From Ancylomarina sp. DW003 (GTDB lineage: Bacteria; Bacteroidota; Bacteroidia; Bacteroidales; Marinifilaceae), in assembly GCF_029029505.1 (NCBI RefSeq), contig NZ_JAKJSD010000007.1, positions 62,001 to 126,000 on the forward strand: a DNA stretch of 64,000 bases, written 5' to 3'. Every line of letters begins with the position of its first letter. Within the stretch, counting starts at the first letter, position 1. Of this stretch, positions 26,625 to 36,680 are shown piece by piece. Position numbers and translations under genes: made by a program. The notes under the pieces were generated by a model that was not told the DNA's origin, ran no database searches, and saw only the letters and a program-made list of their open reading frames with translations.

Positions 26625-26652
26625 GGTCGGAACCTTAGTTCCGGCCTTTTTT
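26625..26652 (+). terminator. Intrinsic terminator of nhaA
   Basis: A 9-bp GC-rich stem with one G-T pair (26625-26633 with 26638-26646) and a T6 tail. Confidence 0.86.
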
Positions 26653-26685
26653 ATCTGCTTAAATTATAGTGAAGTTTGTTTTTGA

Positions 26686-28809
26686 TTAAGCCCTAACAGT
26701 ATCGAGAGAAAATTTAAATGTAGAACCAAACTCTTCAGTACTTTCTGCCCAAATTTCTCCATTATTGAGTTGAATAAACTCCTGGCACAAAATAAGACCT
26801 AGTCCGGTTCCTGTTTCATTATTAGTTCCGGTAGTTGACATATTTTGATCTATTCTGAAAAGTTGATCAATTTGCTCCTGCTTCATACCTATTCCATTAT
26901 CTGAAATAGAAACTACAGTTTTGGGCCCCATATCTTCGGTGGATAATTTAATGGTACCTCCTATATGCGTGAATTTAATGGCATTATTGATTAAATTTAG
27001 AATAACAGTCCTGATTGAAAAAATATCAATGTCGACAATAGGCCTTGTTGTTTCGGAATATTCAATAGAAATACTCTTAAGTTTTGCTGTTGCTTGAAGT
27101 GGAAGAATACATGTTTGAATTAATTCAGAGAGATCTTCTTCATTTTTTTGCACGACAATGCTTCCCTGTTGAATTCTGGACCAGGTTAATAAGTTATCTA
27201 GTAGTCCATATGCGCTTTCAGAAGCCATATTTATATCCTTAATGAAGTTTTTCTTTTCTTCATCATCAAGATTATCATATGAGGTATTTAGTAGTTGACT
27301 CAGACCAACCAGTGTATTGAAAGGTGATCTTAAATCGTGCGCAATAATTGAAAAGAACTTATCCTTAGTTTTATTTAGAACTTCTAATTCTGATTTTTGA
27401 TTTTGAATGATCTGATGCGATTTCTTCTTTAATCTGGCTCTGTTTAATAAGATGAAGATTAGAATAATAACGATGAATGAAACAAGAATCAAGAAATGAT
27501 TGTTTTGACTTTGTTTGTCTAATTGCAATTCTTTTAATGTTATATCTTTTCGAAGAGATTCATTCTCGGCTCGTTTTTTCTGTGTTTCAAATTTGGTTTG
27601 TAATTCAGATATCTGTTGTTGGCGAGTGACATTGAAAATACTGTCCTTTAGATTTAATTCTTTTTGTTTGAACTCTAAGGCTTTTTGGTATTGTTTTTTT
27701 TGGTTATAGTAATGACTATAGATTTTGTATAAATCGGTTTTGTTGTAGTTAATATTTAATTCATTTGCCAGTTGTAATGCTTCATCTAAGTGATATTTGG
27801 CTTGGATAAACTTTTTCTGAGAAATACTTAGTCTGGCAATAAGTAGTAAATTAACGATAAGCTGATTTTGTGATTGATTCAGTCTATTAAGGTTGATAGC
27901 ACTTTGTAGATACTCAGAAGCAAGTTCTTTGTTTTTTAAAAAGAAATGAGCTTGCCCTAAGTTTGTATATACCTGAGCAACTTGCAATTTATTGTTGATT
28001 TTTTTGTAAGCTGGTAAAGCTTTTTCAAAATATTCAAGTGCTTTTTTGTGTTTAGCCATTCGACTGTAACAGGCTCCCATATTGTTTAATGCCGAAGCAT
28101 AAGCCAATGTTATATTTGTAGTATCGGATGTTGTGATTACTTTTTCAAAATAAACAATGGCTTTATCCAACTCTTCGTTGTATAAAAAGGTTGTGCCAAT
28201 ATTTAATGAGAGATTTGTAAGTTTATCGTAGAGTTTAAGACTATCTGCGATTTGATAGGCTATTGTGAATCTAGATAAAGCTTCTTTGTATTTACTTTGT
28301 GTGAGGTAATTGGCTGCAATTGTATTGAGACACTGCAACTGTATTTTTAATTCGTTGATTTGAGTAGCTTGATGATAAGCTTTATTTAAAACATTTATTG
28401 AACTGTCGGTTTGTCCTGTTGCATATAGAAGGAAGCCTTTGAAAAATTGAGATGAAATATTTTCTTTTTTGAGTTGTTTTAGCTCTGAAATTTCTAAAGC
28501 CTTTTTATTGTAAGCAAGTGCATCATCAAGTTTTCCTGTTTGTATCGAAGCGTATGACAAAAAGTTGAGGGCATTGACCTTGATGCTGTCAAGCTGGTGT
28601 TTTTCGGCCAGCGAATCTGCTTTTTGGGAATAGGACAGAAGTTGATAAGCGTTTTTATAAAAGACCTCCTTAGCAAGCAAAAAGTAATTGTAAGCATTTT
28701 CCTTTTCTTCAGCCTTGATTAAAATCTTCTTAAGACTATCAATTTTACTTTGCCCAAAGCAAAGTTGTGAGAATAGTATGGCTATTATTAGAATCGAAGT
28801 TTGTCTCAT
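26686..28809 (-). CDS. TPR-repeat sensor histidine kinase
   Basis: A 707-residue two-domain sensor. A signal peptide (1-19, cleaved after FGQ) leads into an extracytoplasmic array of about eight TPR repeats (to ~390), with repeats such as NNMGACYSRMAKHKKALEYFEKA. A coiled coil, one TM segment (about 430-452), a HisKA domain with IAHDLRSPFNTLVG and a HATPase domain (about 595-700; NLINNAIKFTHIGG, SDNGIGM, GTGLGL) follow. TPR sensor kinases are common in Bacteroidota, and their ligand is presumed to be a protein or peptide. No response regulator gene is adjacent. Confidence 0.93.
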   Translation of the reverse strand: MRQTSILIIAILFSQLCFGQSKIDSLKKILIKAEEKENAYNYFLLAKEVFYKNAYQLLSYSQKADSLAEKHQLDSIKVNALNFLSYASIQTGKLDDALAYNKKALEISELKQLKKENISSQFFKGFLLYATGQTDSSINVLNKAYHQATQINELKIQLQCLNTIAANYLTQSKYKEALSRFTIAYQIADSLKLYDKLTNLSLNIGTTFLYNEELDKAIVYFEKVITTSDTTNITLAYASALNNMGACYSRMAKHKKALEYFEKALPAYKKINNKLQVAQVYTNLGQAHFFLKNKELASEYLQSAINLNRLNQSQNQLIVNLLLIARLSISQKKFIQAKYHLDEALQLANELNINYNKTDLYKIYSHYYNQKKQYQKALEFKQKELNLKDSIFNVTRQQQISELQTKFETQKKRAENESLRKDITLKELQLDKQSQNNHFLILVSFIVIILIFILLNRARLKKKSHQIIQNQKSELEVLNKTKDKFFSIIAHDLRSPFNTLVGLSQLLNTSYDNLDDEEKKNFIKDINMASESAYGLLDNLLTWSRIQQGSIVVQKNEEDLSELIQTCILPLQATAKLKSISIEYSETTRPIVDIDIFSIRTVILNLINNAIKFTHIGGTIKLSTEDMGPKTVVSISDNGIGMKQEQIDQLFRIDQNMSTTGTNNETGTGLGLILCQEFIQLNNGEIWAESTEEFGSTFKFSLDTVRA

Positions 28810-29146
28810 AGGTATCTTTTTGATAAAGATGAATATCGTGATTGTATAGTCAAAATACTAAAAAAGAGTATAAACTTATGGTGTGAAAAGATAAAATTTT
28901 ATTCCTATTTCTATTACGAATACTTCCTAATTATCTATATAATAATTGCTTTTATGCTTTACTTCTGTCTTTATATATCTTGAGGGCAATAAACAAGATA
29001 AATACTTATTTGCTATTAGATAAATTGTATAACTACTCAACTTATCCGATAGCTAACTGATATTTTGTTGTATTGTAACAACCGTGAAACAGACCAATAA
29101 TAGAACACCATATAAGCAGATTGAACCAAAATTTTGCAATTAGGTT
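28810..29146. other. Intergenic region upstream of the TPR kinase gene
   Basis: There are 337 bp of AT-rich DNA between two - strand kinase genes. It should hold the promoter of the TPR kinase and the 3' end of the PAS kinase transcript. No supported ORF, repeat or strong hairpin was seen. Confidence 0.4.
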
Positions 29147-31603
29147 TTAATGTGTTTTTTCTAATTGCAAGTTTGGGTGTGTGAAATAAAAAGTAGAACC
29201 TTCGTTCTGTTTTGATTCTATAAATATATTGCCTCCAAGGAGTTCTATCAATTTTTTGGAAATAGATAAGCCTATACCAATACCTTCATACATTCGAGAA
29301 CTTTTTTCATCAACTTGTCTAAATAAATCAAAGATGTTTTTCTGCATATCATCTGAAATTCCTATTCCACTATCTTTAACAAAAAAATGGAATGATTTTT
29401 CTGAAGTATTCATTGCTTCTTTAAGGCCAAATTCAACATATCCTTTCTCTGTAAATTTTAAAGCATTTTTTAATAGATTTAGAAAAACTTGCTTAAAGCG
29501 TTTGGGATCAGTATAAATAACATATTTAGACATTTCGGGAGGAAGTGTTAGTTTTAATTCAATATGCTTTTTATTAATGGCATTCTGTTCCGTTCTAATA
29601 ATATCTTCAATTTCATATAAAATGGAAGATATAGAGCATTTTGTACAATCAATGTTTATATTGCTGGATTCAATTGATGATATGTCAAATAGATCTTCAA
29701 CAATACCAAGAAGCTGACAGCCACTCTCGTTGATAGTTTTACAAAAATCGACGGCTGTTTCAATTGGTGTGTTAAGGTCTATTAAATTTGAAAATCCTAA
29801 AACAGCATTTAAAGGCGTTCTTAGTTCATGAGACATAGATGCTAAAAATGCAGACTTTAACCGATCTGATTCTTTTGCCTGATGAAGCGCTTTTCTTAGG
29901 TCATCTTCGTTTTTCTTTTTTTGGATAGAAATGCTTACTTGATGTGAAACTAATTCAAGGATTTCCTTATCTTTTTCAGTAACAATGTTTTCATCTTCAT
30001 AGGATTGAATAACTAGCACACCAATAATATCTTCATCGCCTTTTAAGGGCATGCCAAGCCATATCTTTGAAGCTGCACCGTGTAATTTAATTTCACCTTT
30101 TGATTCCATTTCATCTAGCAGTCTAGAGTTTGCTAGTAATGTTTTTTTATTATCGATGACCCAACCTGATATGGTTCCTGCTTTCGGGAAGCTTTCTAGA
30201 GAATCGAACTTATCTTTATGATAGGGTAAATGAAATGTTTCATTTTTACTATTGTATAAGGCAACAAAAAAGTTAGTTGTATTTATTAATTTACCTAATT
30301 CGGAGCGTATAAATTCAATAAATTCGAACAAAGTATTGTGAGTAAATACAGCATTTGAAATATTGAGGATTATTTGCTGAATTGTTTCCTGGCGCTTCTT
30401 GTCTGTGATATCTTCCTTAACTGCTATAAAATGTGTTATTTCACCACTTTTGCTTTTTAAGGCTGATATGTTTGCGAATTCCCAAAACGATTCACCATTC
30501 TTTTTTTTATTTTGCAGTTCACCATGCCATTCTTTTCCCGATTTAATTGTTTGCCATAAGGTTTTATACGTGTTTGTCGAATTATTGCCGGAACTGAGGA
30601 TTCTTGGATTTTGCCCCTTCACTTCGTGGGCTTGATAACCTGTTAGTTCAATGAATTTAGGATTGACGAATTCGATTTTACCATCATAATCTGTTACAAC
30701 TACAGAAACAGGACTTTGTATCACTGACTGAGAGAGGATTTTTAGATCAGTTTCGGTTTGTTTTAAACGTGTAATATCATTAATCGAAACGAGTGTAACT
30801 GTTTTACCATTAAATACGGATTTTTTTACATTGACAGTTATATTTATCTCGGAACCATCATTTTTTATACCGACGGTCTCAAAGTGATATTTAGATTTAT
30901 TGTTATTATTTGGATTCCAGTTTTCTTTAGGGATGAAATCATAAATAGACATTTGACCTAGCTCGGTATTTGAATAGCCCGTGAGTCGTGAAGTTCTTCT
31001 ATTGGTTTCTATAATTTGATTTCCATCGAGAATACAAACCGCTTCATAACTAGCATCGGCCAAAGCTTTAAATTTCTTTTCACTATCTTCTAATCGACTG
31101 ATCATTCTACAGCGATCAAGAACAGTTGCGGTTAAATCAGCTAAGTTGGAAATTAAATCCAGATCTGAAATAGTGGGGGAGTGAACAGATCTTTGGTAGA
31201 TGGCAAATGTGCCTAGAATTTTCCCCGATGGATCCATTATAGGTTCAGACCAACAAGAGGCTAGATTTGCTTTTTGTGCTAATCCTTTTATATTTTCCCA
31301 ATACGGATGAGTGCTTACATCTTCGACAATAACTCTTTTTCCGGTATATGCTGCCGTACCACATGATCCATTACCAAAACTAATTTTGAATCCATGTATT
31401 GCCTTATTGTAAAAATCAGGAAGGCTGGGAGCAGCCCCATGCAATAAGTGTTTTCCTTCTTCATCAATACATAAAATAGAACATAGAGATTCAGGAGAAT
31501 ATTTTTCAACGTTTACTGCAATTTTATTCAGAATAATTGCTTCAGGTGTACCTTTATAGAGTAGTTCAAGTATGTTAGACCTTAGAGTAGAGAGTTCCTT
31601 CAT
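29147..31603 (-). CDS. Soluble GAF-PAS-PAS-GAF hybrid sensor histidine kinase
   Basis: An 818-residue cytoplasmic kinase without membrane segments. The order is GAF (about 15-155; FGNGSCGTAAYTGKR), PAS (about 165-285), PAS-PAC (about 287-405; VVVTDYDGKIEFVNPKF and ENISA-type PAC), a second GAF (about 410-555), HisKA with SMSHELRTPLNAVLGFS, and HATPase (KNALKFTEKG, KDSGIGIS, GIGIGLSIS). The first GAF with its GTAA and SHPYWE segment resembles those of Bacteroidota signalling proteins that sense small molecules or redox state. No receiver domain or adjacent regulator gene is present, so its output partner is elsewhere. Confidence 0.93.
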   Translation of the reverse strand: MKELSTLRSNILELLYKGTPEAIILNKIAVNVEKYSPESLCSILCIDEEGKHLLHGAAPSLPDFYNKAIHGFKISFGNGSCGTAAYTGKRVIVEDVSTHPYWENIKGLAQKANLASCWSEPIMDPSGKILGTFAIYQRSVHSPTISDLDLISNLADLTATVLDRCRMISRLEDSEKKFKALADASYEAVCILDGNQIIETNRRTSRLTGYSNTELGQMSIYDFIPKENWNPNNNNKSKYHFETVGIKNDGSEINITVNVKKSVFNGKTVTLVSINDITRLKQTETDLKILSQSVIQSPVSVVVTDYDGKIEFVNPKFIELTGYQAHEVKGQNPRILSSGNNSTNTYKTLWQTIKSGKEWHGELQNKKKNGESFWEFANISALKSKSGEITHFIAVKEDITDKKRQETIQQIILNISNAVFTHNTLFEFIEFIRSELGKLINTTNFFVALYNSKNETFHLPYHKDKFDSLESFPKAGTISGWVIDNKKTLLANSRLLDEMESKGEIKLHGAASKIWLGMPLKGDEDIIGVLVIQSYEDENIVTEKDKEILELVSHQVSISIQKKKNEDDLRKALHQAKESDRLKSAFLASMSHELRTPLNAVLGFSNLIDLNTPIETAVDFCKTINESGCQLLGIVEDLFDISSIESSNINIDCTKCSISSILYEIEDIIRTEQNAINKKHIELKLTLPPEMSKYVIYTDPKRFKQVFLNLLKNALKFTEKGYVEFGLKEAMNTSEKSFHFFVKDSGIGISDDMQKNIFDLFRQVDEKSSRMYEGIGIGLSISKKLIELLGGNIFIESKQNEGSTFYFTHPNLQLEKTH

Positions 31604-31723
31604 CTACCTAAAATATATATATATTTTATTACAGACATGAGTTTTGACTAATTAAGAAAGAATCTAATTTTATAATGATTTGATTAACTTTATTGTATCA
31701 AAAATTATTGACAAATAGAATTA

Positions 31724-32368
31724 ATGAAAAAATTAGAAACAAAAACATATTCACCTCTTGAAGAGAAAGTAAATATTTATTCTCACAGCTTAGGTTTTAT
31801 TATTGCTTCTGTTGGTTTAATTTTTTTGCTTAGACTGGCTTTTTTCCGTGAAAATCTGAGCCAAATATTTAGTTTCACTGTGTTTGGTTTAAGCATGATG
31901 ATTTTGTTTGCAGCTTCTACATTATATCACCGAGCAGTTAATCCTGTCAAAAGGGCTCGTTTACGAATTTTCGATCATGCTGCTATATACGTTTTGATTG
32001 CCGGTACTTATACACCTTTTTGTTTGGTAACTCTACCAGATAGGTTAGGGCTTATTTTGTTTGTGGTAGTTTGGGTATTTGCTATAATTGGAATCAGTAT
32101 AAAACTTTTTTTTACCGGGCGATTCTCCGTTTTTTCAACCTTGATGTACCTGTTTATGGGCTGGATGATTGTGTTTTTAATTAAACCCTTAAATCAGAAT
32201 TTAGCTGCCGAAGGTATACAGTGGATTTTTGCAGGAGGTTTGGCTTATACGCTTGGTGCCATTTTGTACAGTATTAAGCGCATTCCATTCAACCATGCAA
32301 GTTTTCATATTTTAGTCCTAATAGGAAGTTTTTGTCACTATATGGCAATATATCTTTATGTCGGATAA
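31724..32368 (+). CDS. Hemolysin III / PAQR family membrane protein (YqfA-like)
   Basis: A 214-residue seven-TM protein. Family motifs are the N-terminal EEKVNIYSHSLGF, the central STLYHRAVNPVKRARLRIFDHAAIYVLIAGTYTPF in pieces, with the conserved HxxxH-type metal ligands (His in LYHR and DHAA), and the C-terminal HILVLIGSFCHYMAIY. The PAQR fold includes metal-dependent ceramidase-like enzymes. For bacterial YqfA types a role in membrane lipid composition is suggested, and haemolysis is not supported. It is divergent from the PAS kinase across a 120-bp gap with an AT palindrome near 31610-31627, and its stop lies 7 bases from the convergent helicase stop. Confidence 0.9.
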   Translation: MKKLETKTYSPLEEKVNIYSHSLGFIIASVGLIFLLRLAFFRENLSQIFSFTVFGLSMMILFAASTLYHRAVNPVKRARLRIFDHAAIYVLIAGTYTPFCLVTLPDRLGLILFVVVWVFAIIGISIKLFFTGRFSVFSTLMYLFMGWMIVFLIKPLNQNLAAEGIQWIFAGGLAYTLGAILYSIKRIPFNHASFHILVLIGSFCHYMAIYLYVG

Positions 32369-32375
32369 AGGAGAA

Positions 32376-34835
32376 CTACTTTTCTTCCTTCACATTTTCC
32401 CAATGAGCTAAAACAAAGCGTAAATCACTCATACTAATATCGCTGCCTAAATCACGTTTTGCATCATTAAGCGCTTCTATTTTGTTATTGTCAAAATACG
32501 CTATGATTTTGTCCAGTTTTTCACCATCAACAAAACGATTGATAGGAAGCTGGTTTAAGCCCACATAATAACAAAGGTGTTCTTCAACGGCAGATCGGGT
32601 CAAATCGCGAATAGCAGTAATAACAGGAATGCTTTTACCTTCTTTAAACATCTGAAGACTTTTTTCTTTACTGCTCAGTTTTTTTTGCTCATGACTTTTT
32701 GCTGTTGAAAAGATATCGGGAGTTTGCGAAAGTTCATTATCTTTTTTAAAAGCATCTACCAATTTTAGAAGCTCTAAACCAAATTGATCGATCTTTTTAG
32801 GTCCCATGCCTTTAATCTTCTTTAAGGCCATTTTGTTTTGAGGTAAGCTATTGCAAACTTGAACAATCACCTTAAGACTGATAATAGAAGCTACTGTTGT
32901 ATTCAGTGTATCTGCTTTGGCATATCGCCAATCCTTTAGTTGTTTGAAGAGTTCCGGATAATCAACAATAGTTGAGTAATCTTCAGTCTTTGGCATACGC
33001 TTAAACTTCACCGTTTTCAGATGTTCCTTAGCTTTCAACTCAAGAAAATCTTTCAAGATAAAACCATGATTACAATGAAGCATACAAGCTAGTTTCACTT
33101 GGGTGAGTTCCACTATACGAGTACGTAGATCTTTAACTGTTTTGGCAAGAGATTGATTATCAGTGTCGAAATAGCCCTGATGTACAGTCTCCATAATGTA
33201 GAGTTCCAACTTGGGAATAAAGTACTGACAAGCCTTATGCAACCTTTCCTGAAAAAGCTTATCATTTTGTAAATTAGGCGAATTTCCGAATAGCTGATAC
33301 AGTTGATTTGCAAATTTAGGACCTACACCTGCTAATTCTGATTTAATATTATCTATTACTGCCTTAAGCTTATCCTTGCAATCACCTTGAGATGTCGTTG
33401 GATAAGCTTCGAATACTTTATTTAATCTATAGCAATAATGATAAAGCAAATCCATATCGAAAAGCTCCTTTAGAAGGGAGAGTTGATAGTCACGCTTAGC
33501 TTTGTAAAGATCTTCCTGCTTGGGAGGATTATCTTTCATGGCTTGATTGAAACTGGCCACCGAACTGTCACAAATAATACCCTGTGGGTTGATTCTGGTT
33601 TTCAGAACCATACCTTCCAACGACTTGCAACGCGAAAGGGCTACATAAACCTGTCCGTGAGCAAAGGCTGATGCAGCATCGATAATAGCTTTGTCGAAAG
33701 TTAGGCCTTGAGATTTGTGAATGGTTATAGCCCAGGCTAGTTTCAACGGAAATTGTGTGAAAGAGCCAATGACTTCTTCTTCAATTTCTTTGGTTTTTTC
33801 GTTGATAGAAAATTTAATGTTTTGCCAGGTTTCTTTTTCAACCTCAATCACATCTTCGTCACCCTCACATTTTACACTTATACTATCTGTATCAATAAAG
33901 GTGATTGTCCCAATTTTTCCATTATAGAAACGCTTAATTTGTTGTGAATCATTTTTCACAAACATAACCTGAGCCCCTTTCTTTAATTCAAGTTCTTCGG
34001 GAGTTGGAAAAGCGTATTCCGGGAATTGGCCATCGATACTGGCAGTGAAACTTTTTTTGTCAGCTTCAAGTTTCTTCAACTTGATTTCATTAATCTCTTC
34101 AGCCTTTCTGTTGTGAGTACTCAGTGTAATATAGGCATCTTTATCATCCGGGTCAAAATCGGGTTTGTAGTTGGCATTCAGCCTTCTTCGCGATTGATCA
34201 GAAAGCTGATTGTTACGAATTTCATTCAGAATTTGTATAAATCCTTCATCCTTCTGACGATAGATATGTTTAAGCTCAATACAGATGTGAGGAGATTTCT
34301 GAAGAGCACGAGAACTAAAAAAGAATTCTGTGGCGTAAAAACGCTTCAGAATAATCCACTCTTCTTGCTTTACCACAGGAGGCAATTGTTGCAAATCACC
34401 AATCATTAGTAGTTGGACACCACCAAATGGAAGTTTGGATTTACGATAGTGGCGTAGAACCGCATCTATACCATCCAATAAGTCAGCACGCACCATCGAA
34501 ATTTCATCAATTACCAGTAAATCTAATGATTTAATGATATCGATTTTATCCTTTCTGAAACGATTTTCAGGTGATTCTAAATCCTTATTTCGGTATTCAT
34601 CATTAGGAAGAATGGGACTGAATCCCAATTGAAAAAAAGAATGTATGGTTACACCACCAGCGTTAATAGCTGCCACACCAGTAGGTGCAACTACAATCAA
34701 CCTTTTTAGTGATTCATGACGCAACCGACGAAGAAAGGTGGTTTTTCCAGTACCGGCTTTTCCTGTGAGAAAAATATTAGTATTGGTATTCTCTATATAG
34801 TCGTAAGCCAGCCTTAGTTCTTTATTTTCTTCCAT
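32376..34835 (-). CDS. Pif1/RecD2-like helicase with HRDC and C-terminal HTH domains
   Basis: An 819-residue SF1B helicase. Walker A is GKAGTGKT at 25-32 and Walker B LLVIDEISM near 110, followed by GDLQQLPPV and the UvrD-C2-like SQGLTFDKAIIDAASAFAHGQVYVALSRC. An HRDC-type domain lies near 625-700 and a helix-turn-helix HTH_40-type domain near 720-805. This layout is widespread in Bacteroidota and is expected to unwind DNA 5' to 3' and resolve hard-to-replicate structures. It is monocistronic. Confidence 0.92.
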   Translation of the reverse strand: MEENKELRLAYDYIENTNTNIFLTGKAGTGKTTFLRRLRHESLKRLIVVAPTGVAAINAGGVTIHSFFQLGFSPILPNDEYRNKDLESPENRFRKDKIDIIKSLDLLVIDEISMVRADLLDGIDAVLRHYRKSKLPFGGVQLLMIGDLQQLPPVVKQEEWIILKRFYATEFFFSSRALQKSPHICIELKHIYRQKDEGFIQILNEIRNNQLSDQSRRRLNANYKPDFDPDDKDAYITLSTHNRKAEEINEIKLKKLEADKKSFTASIDGQFPEYAFPTPEELELKKGAQVMFVKNDSQQIKRFYNGKIGTITFIDTDSISVKCEGDEDVIEVEKETWQNIKFSINEKTKEIEEEVIGSFTQFPLKLAWAITIHKSQGLTFDKAIIDAASAFAHGQVYVALSRCKSLEGMVLKTRINPQGIICDSSVASFNQAMKDNPPKQEDLYKAKRDYQLSLLKELFDMDLLYHYCYRLNKVFEAYPTTSQGDCKDKLKAVIDNIKSELAGVGPKFANQLYQLFGNSPNLQNDKLFQERLHKACQYFIPKLELYIMETVHQGYFDTDNQSLAKTVKDLRTRIVELTQVKLACMLHCNHGFILKDFLELKAKEHLKTVKFKRMPKTEDYSTIVDYPELFKQLKDWRYAKADTLNTTVASIISLKVIVQVCNSLPQNKMALKKIKGMGPKKIDQFGLELLKLVDAFKKDNELSQTPDIFSTAKSHEQKKLSSKEKSLQMFKEGKSIPVITAIRDLTRSAVEEHLCYYVGLNQLPINRFVDGEKLDKIIAYFDNNKIEALNDAKRDLGSDISMSDLRFVLAHWENVKEEK

Positions 34836-34919
34836 TGTCTCCTTTGATGTAATAATCAGTAAAATTAATATTTTCGATGGAGAAAGGGAGAGATCGCTAA
34901 AGGAAATTAAAGATTAATC

Positions 34920-35537
34920 TTATTCGTGCTTAGCAATTAATACACAAATATAATGTGTGTAAGTTGAGCTGGGTTTCTTATAAAAACCAATACCACAATA
35001 TTCAGCACTAGCCCAAAAATCAGTCATACCCAATAAGTGCTTTCTGTGCCCCAAACTAGGAACACCTTTGTCAATAATCAATTGCTGAATCATTATTTTA
35101 CCTGTGTTGCGGTTTGTTCCGGCAGCTATTGACTCAAAATTATTGGAGGTTTTCGATTTCATTAAATAATCAGCTAGAGTAAAGCCAGCCTCGTTTATTT
35201 TATAATTCATGCCATAGCCATCCGGATCTACGTGGGCAAAATAATTGCGCTCAGCCATATCTTTGGCTTTGTTATAGGCTGCCTTCGCTAGCTCGGGGCT
35301 CCAAATAAGATTATTTCGCTTCTCTACAGCAGATAAATCTATCCCTAGTTCATCATTATAGGCCGTAGGGTTTTCTCGTACTGCATTCAGGTAATCAAAG
35401 GCGTCTTTGCGGTTCGTTTCATTTAGACTTTTAGCTTCTGATGATTCTTCAACAATAAGATCGCTATCCTTATTATCACTGCACGAAATACAAATTGATG
35501 ATAAAGAAATAAGAGAAAGGAGGAATAATTTATGCAT
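34920..35537 (-). CDS. CAP (SCP/PR1) domain lipoprotein
   Basis: A signal peptide with lipobox CISC (Cys19) precedes a CAP domain (about 48-200). Family features are FDYLNAVRENPTAYNDELG, WSPELAKAAYNKAKDMAERNYFAHVDPDG with the first conserved His, and GHRKHLLG with the second. Prokaryotic CAP proteins are secreted and some act in adhesion or lipid binding, but no general activity is known. It ends 84 bases upstream of the helicase start on the same strand and could be co-transcribed. Confidence 0.9.
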   Translation of the reverse strand: MHKLFLLSLISLSSICISCSDNKDSDLIVEESSEAKSLNETNRKDAFDYLNAVRENPTAYNDELGIDLSAVEKRNNLIWSPELAKAAYNKAKDMAERNYFAHVDPDGYGMNYKINEAGFTLADYLMKSKTSNNFESIAAGTNRNTGKIMIQQLIIDKGVPSLGHRKHLLGMTDFWASAEYCGIGFYKKPSSTYTHYICVLIAKHE

Positions 35538-35747
35538 TTGAGATTATCTGTTTTTAGAATGAATTTTAATCTAGAACGTAAAACAAATGAAAAACGTATG
35601 AAAAGGAAATATTATTTTTGAACTAAATACGCTTTATTATCTGCAAGGCTGCTTTAATCGGCTTGTGATTTAGATATTCATTATTTGATATTCCACAAAC
35701 TAGATTCTTTCTATTTAATTTACATTTATTGCTTTACAATAGCTTAC

Positions 35748-35940
35748 TTTATTGTTTGCTTATGAAAATGTGTATTTTCGATAGAATTCTATATTATAAA
35801 GTATTTTGTGAGAATATGTTTTGCAAATAATTTATATAAATTACATAGATTTTTATTAGGTAAAGTCAATGTTTATGGGATGTTATGAATAAAGATAGAT
35901 GAGTGATATGAAGTACATTGCACTTTACACATACGTTAGC
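35748..35940 (+). repeat. Copy A of a diverged ~190-bp intergenic repeat
   Basis: It aligns end to end with 45003-45195. An identical 13-mer (TTTATTGTTTGCT) is followed after 10 bases by an identical 10-mer (TGTATTTTCG). A TGCAAAYAATTTA block, TAGGTAA and a 3' end with GAAGT, CACTTT and CATAC follow at nearly the same offsets (the CACTTT block is 173 bases in for both). It lies immediately before the first gene of the accessory block. The preceding 35538-35747 holds nothing recognised. Confidence 0.55.
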
Positions 35941-35947
35941 AACAATT

Positions 35948-36451
35948 ATGAAAAGAACTTCAGTTATATTATTTCTTATATTTTTTTTGATAGAATTTGT
36001 ATCAGCTCAGAAAAGCTATAATATAGACCTAAAGGACACTAATTGGTTTGTTAATAATAAGAATGAGAGCTTTTATAAATCTGATACAATCTCATTTATT
36101 AGAATTGAAAAATACGATACGTATCAAGATGAAATAAATAGCAAGTACATAAAGATTGATTACAATGAGGGGAATGATACTAGTCTAATAGAATTGCAGA
36201 AAAATGGAGAAGCTAATATCGTAGATTTATCTGTTGAAAGATGGACTAATTCTAGATTTAATGATAAATGGACTTGGAATCATGAAAGAGAGAAAAATGA
36301 AGTTAGTTTCTATTTAAAAGGAGAGCTTTACCTGAAATTTGAAATTTATTCAATTGGAAGAGATACAATTATATCAGAATATGGATATAGTGGAGACGGT
36401 ACAAAATCAAAACTAAATTTGATAAAATTAGAATTGAAAAGAAAAAAATAA
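35948..36451 (+). CDS. Hypothetical secreted protein
   Basis: This gene is not recognised. The 167-residue product has a clear signal peptide (1-20, cleaved near FVSAQ) and a beta-rich mature part with FYKSDTISFIRIEKYD, KWTWNHEREKNEVSFYLKGELYLKFEIYS and a lysine-rich end. The pattern of short strands fits a small lipocalin-like or lipoprotein-like barrel, but this is speculation. The frame is open ten codons upstream, but ATG 35948 starts the signal peptide. The first gene after repeat copy A. Confidence 0.6.
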   Translation: MKRTSVILFLIFFLIEFVSAQKSYNIDLKDTNWFVNNKNESFYKSDTISFIRIEKYDTYQDEINSKYIKIDYNEGNDTSLIELQKNGEANIVDLSVERWTNSRFNDKWTWNHEREKNEVSFYLKGELYLKFEIYSIGRDTIISEYGYSGDGTKSKLNLIKLELKRKK

Positions 36452-36680
36452 TAGCCACAAAAGCTAAATTATCATGGGTTTTGACGAGTACTTTAAAAGT
36501 TTTTTAAAATTACCATGCGACTTAGTAAGATTGTTTGTGGAATCGCCTACTACAAAATGATGTTGAATGTTTTAGCTAGCATATTGGAAAATATGAATTG
36601 TGATGGATGAAATAATAAAGTTATCTTTTTAGACAGTAGTTCTAATTGTATATTCTACTTGGACACATAATACTAATACT

